Origin: Tannerella sp.
GTDB taxonomy: Bacteria > Bacteroidota > Bacteroidia > Bacteroidales > Tannerellaceae
Length of the DNA stretch: 12,820 bases
NCBI GenBank assembly: GCA_031289515.1
Contig: JAITPH010000222.1
Span: forward strand, 1-12,820
Reading direction: 5' to 3'
In this document: in pieces, positions 1 through 7,397 of the stretch
How positions within the stretch are numbered: the stretch's first letter is position 1
How the letters are laid out: the number at the start of each line of letters is the position of its first letter
The notes under the pieces: model-generated
Databases searched by the model: none
The model's input: the letters and a program-made list of their open reading frames with translations, nothing else
Told to the model about the DNA's origin: nothing
Position numbers and translations under genes: made by a program

Positions 1-243
1 CATCATTGTGAGACCTTATAAAAAATTTATACAAGGGATAATGACGGATGCTAAAAACAGTTTTGGTGTATTTTGTTATTCTGCTTATTTTTAGCGGATT
101 ATACAAAATCAGTCATTGGCAGGAACGAAGCAATCCGGAAATATATATGGCGCCGGATTGCTTCGCAGGCTCGCAATGACGGCAAGCAGTCCTTTATTGG
201 CAAAGCATTTGCGCGTTTTCGCCATTGCAAGTGAGGCAGCGAA
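1..243. other. Non-coding region downstream of relA
   Basis: No credible gene is seen here. The left 110 bases are AT-rich with stops in all frames on both strands. The only strong structure is the palindromic element at 112-180. A small hairpin (GCAAA, 3-nt loop, TTTGC) lies at 200-212, between that element and the relA stop codon. On the minus strand two consecutive ATG codons occupy positions 6-1, so a leftward gene could begin exactly at the window edge. I see no convincing promoter for it, so this is only a possibility. Confidence 0.6.
112..180. repeat. Palindromic intergenic element (REP/MITE-like)
   Basis: Two perfect 13-nt arms, CGAAGCAATCCGG at 126-138 and CCGGATTGCTTCG at 153-165, enclose a 14-nt loop. 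The symmetry resumes further out: GTCATTG at 112-118 pairs with CAATGAC at 174-180, with a mismatched middle (119-125 against 166-173). The arm resembles, from memory, the GTCATTGCGAG...GAAGCAATCC type of dispersed palindromic repeat seen between genes in many bacterial genomes; I cannot confirm that without a search. It begins 64 nt past the relA stop, so the RNA hairpin could also serve as the 3' end or stabiliser of the five-gene operon transcript. No clear U-tract follows on the minus strand, so a classic intrinsic terminator is not supported. Confidence 0.75.
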
Positions 244-2496
244 TTATTCGGCTATTCGCACGACCGACTCTATGTTTTTGATTTCGGAGAGCGAGATTTG
301 CATCCTCTGAATGCTGTCGACATCGTGAACGAGCATATTGATTTTTCCCTCGAAAACTCCGTCTTTCGTTTCTATCAGAAGACGGATAATGTTCACGTTA
401 TATCCGGAAATGATTTTTGCAATATCCATCAGCACGCCGACCGCGTCGATGCCAACAACCCGCAACGTGGCTTCAAACGACTTGTTGGTATGGCTGATCC
501 ATACGGTCGAAAGTATGCGGTCGCCGAAACTGCTTTTCAGCCGGACGCCGATGTTGCACGAACGTTTGTGCACGATAATTCTGTTGTCGTCGTTGATAAA
601 GCCGAAAACGTCGTCGCCCGGAATAGGCTTGCAGCAGCTCGCGATGTCGTAGTTGCGCTTGCCGAACTCGTCTTCGCGCAGTTCGTAGGGCTTTTTACGA
701 TCGTAAGTCGTTTTTTCGGGCGTCGGCGTTATTATTGTCTCAGGCTTTTTCTTTCCTACTCCGATTGCCTTTTTTACGAATTTAATCAGCGTACCGTCTT
801 TGTCTTTAATAATCTTGCCGATATTGTCTAAAACGACTTCGCCCTTTTCGACGGCATAATAGAAATCTTCGTGCTTCCGGAAACCGAAATACGCCGACAA
901 CTTGTCCAAGAATGACTGCGACATTTCGATTCCGGCTTTCTTGAACGCATTTACGACTTTTTCCTTGCCTGCTTTTGAAAATTCCTTGCGCTCGCGTCGC
1001 AGATATGCTTCGATTTTCGATTTTGCCTTTGCCGTAACCACATAGTTGAGCCATTCTACCTTGGGCGACTGCGATTTGGAGGTCACTATTTCGACCTGAT
1101 CGCCGTTGCTCAGTCTTTGGCTCAGGGGCTTCAAATTATGATTGACCTTAACGCCGATGCACGATTCGCCGATGTCGGTGTGCAACTCGTAAGCGAAATC
1201 AAGCGCGGTAGCTCCTTTCGGGAGCATCTTGATGTCGCCTTTCGGCGTGAAGACGGAAATCTCGGACGAGAAGAGGTCAAGTCTTATCGTACCGAGGAAA
1301 TCGACCGTGTTCGGATTGGGATCGCCGAGTATTTCGTTGATTGTCTGCAGCCACTTGTCGAGTTCGGTCAGCTCTTCATTAGTCTTGTATGACCAGTGAG
1401 CGGCGAATCCCTTCTCGTCGATTTCATCCATGCGTTTGCTCCGGATTTGTATTTCAATCCACTGGCCGTCGGTGCCCATGACGGTAAGGTGGAGCGCCTG
1501 ATAGCCGTTGGCTTTCGGGCGACTTATCCAGTCGCGCAGACGGTCTTGCCGGGTAGGATATATTTTGGCAATGGCGGCGTAAATGTCCCAGCAGAGATTT
1601 TTCTCGTCGACGTCGCTCGTCGGCTCGAAGATGATGCGAACGGCGAAGATGTCGTAAATATCTTCAAAAGGGACTTTTTTCTCGTTCATCTTGTTCCATA
1701 TCGAATACACCGACTTGACGCGCGTTATCATTTCATAAGTCAGTTCGAGATTCTGCAACTGCTGCCGTACCGGCTCGGCAAAGTGCTCGAACAACATGCG
1801 GCGCGTTTCTTCGGTATCCTTCAGTTTCTCCTTGATATTGACATAGTCCTGCGGATGCTCGTGTTTGAAGCACAAGTCTTCGAGTTCGGTCTTGATGGCA
1901 AACAAGCCCAGACGGTGTGCCAGAGGCGCGTAGATAAACATCGTTTCGCCCGCTATCTTGAATTGCTTGTCGGGACGCATGAAGCCGAGAGTGCGCATGT
2001 TATGCAGCCTGTCGGCCAGTTTCACGAGCACGACGCGAATGTCCTTGCTCATTGTCAGCAGCAGTTTGCGGAAGTTTTCCGCCTGCTTGATGTCCTGATT
2101 TATGAAATGGTTGCCCGAAATCTTCGTCAGTCCCTCTACTATCGACGCTATTTTTTCATTGAACATCTCCGAAATGTCCGTCGCTTCATATTCCGTATCT
2201 TCGACCACATCGTGCAGCAGGGCGGCGCAGATGGACGTAGAGCCAAGTCCCATTTCGCCGCAGACGATACGCGCCACGGCGAGCGGGTGAGTGATATAAG
2301 GGTCTCCGTTGCGGCGTACCATGCCTTTGTGAGCCTGATATGCGAAAGTGAACGCTTTTCTGACATAATCCACCTTGCGGCGATGGTTGGAATTGAGATA
2401 GTCGCACATCAGAGCTTCAAACTCTTTCTGTACCATATATTCGTGGACAAGGTCGGTGTATTCCTGTCCCTGTATTTTCATGTTTTGTTCGCTCAT
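244..2496 (-). CDS. relA: Bifunctional (p)ppGpp synthetase/hydrolase (RelA/SpoT family)
   Basis: A 750-residue long-form RSH protein that makes and degrades the stringent-response alarmone (p)ppGpp. Domain order is complete. The N-terminal HD hydrolase carries H70, H95-D96, the E99-D100 pair and D162. The synthetase domain runs from about 250 to 370 and includes the ANGYQALH segment (329-336) and IEIQIR (347-352). TGS is at about 412-472 and a helical region at about 485-555. A conserved-cysteine segment contains CCKPIPGD (621-628) with H643 and C647, and an ACT domain covers about 673-748. All hydrolase metal ligands are present, so hydrolysis should be intact. The loop that distinguishes synthetase types reads RLRD (319-322), the basic form of bifunctional enzymes rather than the acidic EXDD of monofunctional RelA. 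The start lies 3 nt after the mltD stop, making this the last gene of the par operon. Position in a growth and segregation operon is an unusual home for a stress gene, although I recall this order from other Bacteroidales. Confidence 0.96.
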   Translation of the reverse strand: MSEQNMKIQGQEYTDLVHEYMVQKEFEALMCDYLNSNHRRKVDYVRKAFTFAYQAHKGMVRRNGDPYITHPLAVARIVCGEMGLGSTSICAALLHDVVEDTEYEATDISEMFNEKIASIVEGLTKISGNHFINQDIKQAENFRKLLLTMSKDIRVVLVKLADRLHNMRTLGFMRPDKQFKIAGETMFIYAPLAHRLGLFAIKTELEDLCFKHEHPQDYVNIKEKLKDTEETRRMLFEHFAEPVRQQLQNLELTYEMITRVKSVYSIWNKMNEKKVPFEDIYDIFAVRIIFEPTSDVDEKNLCWDIYAAIAKIYPTRQDRLRDWISRPKANGYQALHLTVMGTDGQWIEIQIRSKRMDEIDEKGFAAHWSYKTNEELTELDKWLQTINEILGDPNPNTVDFLGTIRLDLFSSEISVFTPKGDIKMLPKGATALDFAYELHTDIGESCIGVKVNHNLKPLSQRLSNGDQVEIVTSKSQSPKVEWLNYVVTAKAKSKIEAYLRRERKEFSKAGKEKVVNAFKKAGIEMSQSFLDKLSAYFGFRKHEDFYYAVEKGEVVLDNIGKIIKDKDGTLIKFVKKAIGVGKKKPETIITPTPEKTTYDRKKPYELREDEFGKRNYDIASCCKPIPGDDVFGFINDDNRIIVHKRSCNIGVRLKSSFGDRILSTVWISHTNKSFEATLRVVGIDAVGVLMDIAKIISGYNVNIIRLLIETKDGVFEGKINMLVHDVDSIQRMQISLSEIKNIESVVRIAE

Positions 2497-2499
2497 AAT

Positions 2500-4089
2500 T
2501 TATCCCTGTGGTATTTTTAAAATCTGACCGATTCGCAGTTTGCTCGTCGCCAATCCGTTTGCATCCTGTATGTTTTGGGGCGATACTCCCGGATACTGCT
2601 TGGCAATGGAATAAAGCGTCTCGCCCTGTTTCACCTCGTATGACACATATTTTTGTTTGCCGTCGGCGATTTGCGGCGGTTTGGACGTTGCCGATGCGCT
2701 TGTTGCCGATACATTTTGAGTCGTCGAAGCATTTTTTGCCGACGCATTCTGAGTCGCCGCCTGTTGCGTAGGCGCGGCGGTTTTCTTTGGAGCGGAATAA
2801 GCCAGACCGCCGTTATCGATATAGACGCGCAGGTTTCTGCCCGCCGCTACCCGCGAGCCGCTCAGACTGTTCCACCGGCGCAGGTTTTGCGCCGTCACTC
2901 CGTATAAATTGGCAATCGTATAGACCGTTTCGCCCGATTTTACCTTATGCGTGATTTTCTCCTTGCGGTTTTCGGGATTGCCCGGATCGACAGGAGTGCA
3001 GTTGGCAAGCAGTTCTTCGAGGCGATGCTCGTACAGAGAGGCTTCGTTTTCAAAAAAATCGCGCGTCTTGTCCAGCGGGAGGCGCAAAATCGACGGCTGA
3101 ATGTTTCCGGGCACAATTTCGCGCTTGTACTGCGGATTATAGAAACGAATCGCTTCCTTATCCATTTTCAGTATGTCGGCAATCTGGTCGAAATGAAGCG
3201 CGCGATTGACTACAATCGTGTCCGTCGTGACGGAGAAGTCAGTCCTGACGGGGCATATATTATGGTCGCAGTGATAAGTCATGACGTATGCCGCCGCCAT
3301 GAACAGCGGAACGTAAGAGCGCGTTTCTTTCGGCAGGTAAGGGAAAATCGCCCAGAAGTCCATTTTGCCGCCCGCGCGGCGTATGGCTTTATCCACGTTG
3401 CCGGGCCCGCAGTTGTAGGCAGCTATCGCCAGCAGCCAGTCGTCGAACAGGTCATACATTTCCTTAAAGTATTTGCAGGCGGCTTCAGTAGCGCGTTCCG
3501 GGTCGTAGCGCTCATCTACAAGGCTGTTTATTTCGAGACCGTAGACCTTGCCTGTCGGGAGCATGAACTGCCATATACCGCATGCTCCCTTATGCGACTG
3601 GACGACAGGATTGAGGGCGCTTTCGACTACGGCGAGATATTTCAGTTCGTCCGGCAGACCGTTCGCATCGAGCTTTTGCTCTATCATCGGGAAGAAATAG
3701 TACGCCATTCCCATGATATAGCGAATCGTACTGCGCCTGCGTCCCGAATACAGGTCGATACATTTGCGCACCGTCGCGTTATAAGTCATCGGAACGACGA
3801 AAGGCATCTTTTTCATCCGCATCTTATAGACCGAATCGGGAAAGTAGGGATCCGTTTCGTCGTCGATGCAGAAGTCTTCCGCTTTCGAGAAATGCCTGAC
3901 ATGCCAGCCGTCGAGCAGTTTTGATATGTCGTCGTTGATGCTTTCGGGCAGGTAGTCTATTATCGAATCATACTGTTGCGGACTGACCAGTGTCGTATCG
4001 ACAGCGTCGTCGTCGACGTCCTGCGCCGAAATCGCCGCAAACGGAATAATAATCGACAATAAGGAAATAATTGTTCGTATGGCGCTCAT
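2500..4089 (-). CDS. mltD: MltD-like membrane/periplasmic lytic transglycosylase with two LysM domains
   Basis: A 529-residue exported enzyme expected to cleave the MurNAc-GlcNAc bond of peptidoglycan with formation of 1,6-anhydroMurNAc. A hydrophobic signal peptide (about 1-22, likely cut after ISA) starts the protein. The SLT catalytic domain covers about 125-275. It carries the family marks: catalytic E156 in VVESALNP, GIWQFM at 171-176, and AYNCGPG at 224-230. Two LysM peptidoglycan-binding domains follow, at about 381-424 and 482-527, joined by a Ser/Ala/Thr/Gln-rich linker (about 430-475) with internal repeats. No lipobox Cys is visible near the cleavage site, so a lipoprotein form is not supported. 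It lies 13 nt after the DUF5683 gene and 3 nt before relA. Fold and catalytic residues make the family call secure; MltD rather than a paralogue is inferred from the LysM architecture. Confidence 0.93.
   Translation of the reverse strand: MSAIRTIISLLSIIIPFAAISAQDVDDDAVDTTLVSPQQYDSIIDYLPESINDDISKLLDGWHVRHFSKAEDFCIDDETDPYFPDSVYKMRMKKMPFVVPMTYNATVRKCIDLYSGRRRSTIRYIMGMAYYFFPMIEQKLDANGLPDELKYLAVVESALNPVVQSHKGACGIWQFMLPTGKVYGLEINSLVDERYDPERATEAACKYFKEMYDLFDDWLLAIAAYNCGPGNVDKAIRRAGGKMDFWAIFPYLPKETRSYVPLFMAAAYVMTYHCDHNICPVRTDFSVTTDTIVVNRALHFDQIADILKMDKEAIRFYNPQYKREIVPGNIQPSILRLPLDKTRDFFENEASLYEHRLEELLANCTPVDPGNPENRKEKITHKVKSGETVYTIANLYGVTAQNLRRWNSLSGSRVAAGRNLRVYIDNGGLAYSAPKKTAAPTQQAATQNASAKNASTTQNVSATSASATSKPPQIADGKQKYVSYEVKQGETLYSIAKQYPGVSPQNIQDANGLATSKLRIGQILKIPQG
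2689..2754 (-). repeat. Short tandem repeats encoding the MltD inter-LysM linker
   Basis: Four degenerate in-frame units of 15-18 nt encode TQNASA, KNAST, TQNVSA and TSASA (residues 446-467). The units share an N/S-A-S core. They form the low-complexity spacer between the two LysM domains, and all four keep the reading frame. Confidence 0.6.
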
Positions 4090-4102
4090 AATATCGGATT
4101 TT

Positions 4103-4801
4103 TTAGAATGTCAAACTGACGTTAATAGCATAGCTGCGGGGGCTGTTCAGGGTCTCCGGTCTGATTTCCGGAGTCAGTTGCAGAGAAAGCGAGGGCGAAA
4201 CATCAAAACCGAACATCTGGGCATCGACGTATGCGTCGGCAACGAAGATAAGATAAATTCCCAAACCGATGATAACGCTCAAATCGCGATAGCGGCGGTA
4301 ATAGTCCTTACCTCGTTTAAGGTTGCTGTGGAAAGTCGTGGATGTAAGTCTTGAAGCGGGGTCCGAGCCTACCGGAATGAAGTCCTGCCAAGTCTGGCTC
4401 CAGCTGTCCGGATTTTGCGCGCTTGGGTCGTTTTTGAAATCCCTCATTATGTCGAAGTAGGCGTTTTTATAGTCCTGATAAGTCTTGTTATTCCATGTTA
4501 TCGCATATAGACAGGCGACGAAACCGCCGTAGACGATCGGCAGTTTCCAGTATTGGCGGTTGTATATCTGTCCCAGTCCGGGACAGGCAAGAGCCATGAG
4601 ATAAGCCGTCTTGGGATTCGGCTTGAACGGATCTTCGACGGTCTGCCTTGCTTCTCCGGCGACCGGCATTTCGATTTCCTCGACGGCGACCTGCATTCCG
4701 GCTTCGGGTATTGTATCCTGCGCGCATACCGTCCCTGTAATTCCCGCTTGAAAAAGAATTACCGCCAATATCATCATGCTTGTCGTCGTTCCCTTTGTCA
4801 T
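4103..4801 (-). CDS. DUF5683-type membrane protein of unknown function
   Basis: A 232-residue protein with a signal-like hydrophobic N-terminus (about 8-27, possible cleavage after VCA) and an acidic stretch (30-57). The conserved core contains PGLGQIYNRQYWKLP (74-88), followed by a hydrophobic segment to about 103. A second hydrophobic segment lies at about 173-190 and runs into VADAYVDA (187-194). The glycine-rich PGLGQIYN signature and the terminal region match what I know of DUF5683 proteins of Bacteroidota, whose function is unknown. The chain ends in alternating polar/hydrophobic residues and a final Phe, which recalls outer-membrane proteins but is weak evidence. Its start overlaps the parB stop in an ATGA (4798-4801), implying translational coupling with ParB. 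It may link segregation genes to the envelope genes that follow; that is inference only. Confidence 0.85.
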   Translation of the reverse strand: MTKGTTTSMMILAVILFQAGITGTVCAQDTIPEAGMQVAVEEIEMPVAGEARQTVEDPFKPNPKTAYLMALACPGLGQIYNRQYWKLPIVYGGFVACLYAITWNNKTYQDYKNAYFDIMRDFKNDPSAQNPDSWSQTWQDFIPVGSDPASRLTSTTFHSNLKRGKDYYRRYRDLSVIIGLGIYLIFVADAYVDAQMFGFDVSPSLSLQLTPEIRPETLNSPRSYAINVSLTF

Positions 4802-5685
4802 GCTTGCTTCATACGGTCTAACAGACTTATTATAAATTCAAATTTTGCATCGGAGTCGAAAGGAATGGTTATCTTGCCTTTTCCTTCGGAGTTATAGCTC
4901 AACTGCACCTTTGTATCGAAGAATTTCGACAAGTGGTTTTTGAGTATCACAAATTCTTCGGGCAACTTCGCTCCCGGCGTCTTGACGGCGCTTTTTGCGG
5001 CATATCCGCCTGTTTCCTTTACCTGTCGCGCTATGTCTTCTACCGTGCGCACCGACAGGCCTTCCTTCAGAATGCGGTCGTTCAGGGCGAGCTGCAGTTC
5101 GGGGTCTTCTATCGACAGCAATGCGCGTGCATGACCCATGTCTATCTTTTTGTTTTTGATACATACCTGAATTTCGGCAGGCAGTTTCAGCAGGCGCAGA
5201 TAATTGGAAATGGTGGCGCGTTTCTTGCCCACGCGGTCGCTCAACTGCTCCTGCGTCTGGCCGGAATCGTCGATCAGCTTCTGATATGCAAGAGCCGTCT
5301 CGATGGCGCTGAGGTCTTCGCGCTGGATGTTCTCGATAAGCGCCATCTCCATTATGTTCTCGTCTTCGGCCGTCTTGATATACGCCGGTATGCGTTCCAG
5401 TCCCGCGATTTTGGCTGCACGGTAACGGCGCTCGCCGCATATAATCACGTAACTGTCGTTGCTTATCTCCTTGAGCGTGATGGGTTGTATCAGGCCGAAA
5501 TTGCGTATTGAAACGGCAAGTTCCTCTATCGATTCCGCATCAAAAACGGTGCGCGGCTGATTCGGATTTGTCTCTATTTTACTTATCTCTATTTCGTTGA
5601 GCGACGACGAGCCGCTCGTGTTAAGTCCGTCGCTCGTCAACAGCGCTTCAAGTCCCCGGCCTATCGGTTTTCTGTCTTTTGCCAT
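4798..5685 (-). CDS. parB: Chromosome-partitioning protein ParB (Spo0J family)
   Basis: A 295-residue ParB. The N-terminus carries the short GRGLEALL motif (9-16), typical for the segment that contacts ParA. The CTPase/ParB domain (about 30-125) shows NPNQPR (40-45), the CTP-binding CGERRYRA (83-90) and ENIQREDL (118-125). The central DNA-binding region has a helix-turn-helix near 143-165 and continues to about 225. A C-terminal dimerisation domain closes the protein (about 243-295). ParB is known to bind parS, load as a CTP-dependent clamp and spread, and recruit SMC. The start is 9 nt after the parA stop. I found no full canonical parS palindrome in this window, so its binding site is probably elsewhere. 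Confidence 0.96.
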   Translation of the reverse strand: MAKDRKPIGRGLEALLTSDGLNTSGSSSLNEIEISKIETNPNQPRTVFDAESIEELAVSIRNFGLIQPITLKEISNDSYVIICGERRYRAAKIAGLERIPAYIKTAEDENIMEMALIENIQREDLSAIETALAYQKLIDDSGQTQEQLSDRVGKKRATISNYLRLLKLPAEIQVCIKNKKIDMGHARALLSIEDPELQLALNDRILKEGLSVRTVEDIARQVKETGGYAAKSAVKTPGAKLPEEFVILKNHLSKFFDTKVQLSYNSEGKGKITIPFDSDAKFEFIISLLDRMKQA

Positions 5686-5694
5686 GTTCGGTAT

Positions 5695-6462
5695 TTATTT
5701 TGAATCTTTTTCTATGAGTTCTTTTGCCAGCTGCATGTGATTAAACGCGCCTTTCGAATCCGCCTCGTACAGCAAAGCCGGTTTGCCGGAGCCTGCCGCC
5801 TCGACTAACTTTATGTTTCGCTGTATGACGGTTGTGAAAACGAGGTCTTGAAACAGTCGCTTTATCTCTTCATAATACTGGTTGGCGACACGCAGACGGG
5901 CATCGTACATCGTAATCAGAAAGCCCTCGATTTCGAGGGAAGGATTGAGTTTCGATTTTATTATCTTGATCGTGTTAAGCAGCTTGCTTATGCCTTCGAG
6001 CGCGAAATATTCGCACTGGAAAGGGATAATCACCGAATCCGACGCCGTCAGGGCGTTAATCGTGATCAGACCCAGCGACGGCGAGCAGTCTATCAGTATG
6101 TAGTCGTACCTTTTCTTCAGAGGCAGAAGAAGGTTGCGAAGTATGTGTTCGCGCTTGTTCATGTTGAGCATCTCTATTTCCGCACCTACGAGGTCGATAT
6201 GCGACGGAAAGATGTCGAGATTTTCCATTTCGGACTTGACGATGGCCGTTTCCGGCTCGATGCCGTTTATCAGGCTCTCGTAAATGGAGTGCCGGAGCGT
6301 CTTGACGTCGATGCCGAAACCTGACGAAGAGTTTGCCTGCGGATCGGCGTCCACAATCAGTACTTTCTTTTCGAGTGCAGCAAGAGATGCTGCAAGATTT
6401 ATAGTCGTAGTAGTCTTTCCTACTCCTCCCTTTTGATTTGCTAAAGCGATAATTTTACCCAT
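5695..6462 (-). CDS. parA: Chromosome-partitioning ATPase ParA (Soj family)
   Basis: A 255-residue deviant Walker-type ATPase. The Walker A motif KGGVGKTTT (11-19) has the signature lysine K11 and catalytic-loop K16. Walker A' is at DADPQAN (38-44), with D40. Walker B is LIDCSPSLG (123-131), with D125. The MYDARLRVANQ segment (185-195) is typical of chromosomal ParA/Soj. There is no N-terminal DNA-binding extension, as expected for type Ib/chromosomal ParA. ATP-bound dimers coat the nucleoid and are released by ParB to drive origin segregation. It is the first gene of the five-gene minus-strand unit, and the only one preceded by a sizeable gap (110 nt), so the operon promoter should lie there. 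Confidence 0.97.
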   Translation of the reverse strand: MGKIIALANQKGGVGKTTTTINLAASLAALEKKVLIVDADPQANSSSGFGIDVKTLRHSIYESLINGIEPETAIVKSEMENLDIFPSHIDLVGAEIEMLNMNKREHILRNLLLPLKKRYDYILIDCSPSLGLITINALTASDSVIIPFQCEYFALEGISKLLNTIKIIKSKLNPSLEIEGFLITMYDARLRVANQYYEEIKRLFQDLVFTTVIQRNIKLVEAAGSGKPALLYEADSKGAFNHMQLAKELIEKDSK

Positions 6463-6496
6463 CTGGCTTCTGTGTTATTTTATATTTAATTTTCTG

Positions 6497-6504
6497 CAAA
6501 AATA
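6497..6504 (-). promoter_or_regulatory. Candidate -7 box of the par operon promoter
   Basis: On the minus strand this reads TATTTTTG, a full match to the Bacteroidota TAnnTTTG -7 box, 34 nt upstream of the parA ATG. No good TTTG -33 box is seen at the usual 19-21 nt spacing. Instead, the expected -33 area holds a small inverted repeat (CCGAC at 6515-6519, GTCGG at 6526-6530). Confidence 0.5.
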
Positions 6505-6552
6505 GTCACTTTTCCCGACGTTACGGTCGGATATGTTGATAACTCGCTCGAA

Positions 6553-6579
6553 AAGTTGAAAAGTGGCGTTTTTCAACTT
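6553..6579 (-). terminator. Inverted repeat overlapping the MBL gene stop, possible terminator
   Basis: Perfect 10-nt arms AAGTTGAAAA (6553-6562) and TTTTCAACTT (6570-6579) flank a 7-nt loop. The right arm contains the TGA stop codon of the MBL hydrolase gene (6573-6575 on the minus strand). The hairpin separates that gene from the par operon promoter. Its stem is AT-rich and only a short T run follows, so termination is plausible but not certain. Confidence 0.45.
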
Positions 6580-7397
6580 CCGGCGGCGTCACCGGTTTTA
6601 TACGAAGCGCCCGCTTTCCTTACCGTCGCCAGAGGCGTGTAGGCATCGTGAAAGAAGACCGTGACGCAGCCGTCGCGAGCCGCCTTTTCGAGTATCTCGA
6701 CCTTGCCGTCGTACGAAAGCGTAGGATGAAGGTCGTAAGCCGAAATGCGTTCGGGCACGACGTGCGAGGCGAGCGGAATTATGTCGCCGGGGAAAACGAC
6801 CGTCTTTCCGTCGGCTTTCACGAACGCCGCTATCTGTCCGGCCGTGTGTCCGTCGTAGAGTTGCATGCGCAGGCTGTCGAACGGCTGCGCCGTTGCCTCG
6901 ATAAGCCGCAGAAGTCCCGCCTTTTCGATTATATCGGTGTTGCCGGGCAGGAACGAACCGGCTTCGAGCGGGTGCGGGTTGCGTTCGTTTTCGTACTGTT
7001 TGCGGCTGACCCAGTGCGTTGCATTCCCGAACACCGGCTTCCCGTCGCGTCCGACAGCCGCGCCGCAGTGGTCGAAATGCAGGTGGGTGAGGACGACGTC
7101 GGTCACTTTCTCCGGACGGATGCCCGCCTGCTGCAGTCCGTCGCAGATGTCCGCCGTGTCGTGGAACTGATAGAATATCGCGGGGCTGCCGTTCAGGTTT
7201 GCCTGTCCGACGCCGGGGTCTACGACGATGACGTGTCCGTCGCCGGTCGCGATCACGCCCGCGTGCATTGCCAGGACGCAAAGGTTGCGCTCGTTTGCCC
7301 GGTAGCTCCGGCTCCATGCCGTTTTCGGCACGGCTCCGAACATCGCTCCGCCGTCGGCGTAAAAGTATCCTGTCGTGATTATCTTAAACATCTTCAT
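6573..7397 (-). CDS. MBL-fold metallo-hydrolase
   Basis: A 274-residue soluble metallo-beta-lactamase-fold enzyme with no signal peptide. The dinuclear metal site is complete: HLHFDH (105-110) gives H105, H107, D109 and H110; then H184 in DGHTAGQ, D205 in PGD, and H250 in FFHD. VDPGVG (59-64) lies just after the first strand. The N-terminal GGAMFGAVPK (16-25) is typical of a cytoplasmic MBL subgroup found in Bacteroidota and of relatives annotated as lactonase-like, but substrate cannot be told from sequence. The first ATG (7397) and a second two codons later both overlap the upstream DUF4924 gene (by 14 or 8 nt), so the two are probably co-translated. GC is visibly higher than in the par operon (40 of 60 bases in 7081-7140 against 23 of 60 in 5941-6000). 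Confidence 0.9.
   Translation of the reverse strand: MKMFKIITTGYFYADGGAMFGAVPKTAWSRSYRANERNLCVLAMHAGVIATGDGHVIVVDPGVGQANLNGSPAIFYQFHDTADICDGLQQAGIRPEKVTDVVLTHLHFDHCGAAVGRDGKPVFGNATHWVSRKQYENERNPHPLEAGSFLPGNTDIIEKAGLLRLIEATAQPFDSLRMQLYDGHTAGQIAAFVKADGKTVVFPGDIIPLASHVVPERISAYDLHPTLSYDGKVEILEKAARDGCVTVFFHDAYTPLATVRKAGASYKTGDAAGS

Noticed and set aside
1..6. Two adjacent minus-strand ATG codons at the very edge
   Set aside because: They could start a leftward gene, but no downstream sequence is available and no convincing promoter lies upstream, so I did not call a gene.
116..310. A 64-codon frame on the plus strand at the left edge
   Set aside because: It runs through the palindromic element and into the antisense of relA; no family resemblance.
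2627..2634. TGTTTCAC, half of a canonical parS site; also at 9538-9545, and GTGAAACA at 9213-9220
   Set aside because: Only half-sites, each inside a coding region and without the matching second half in the right order. No full TGTTTCAC-GTGAAACA palindrome was seen.
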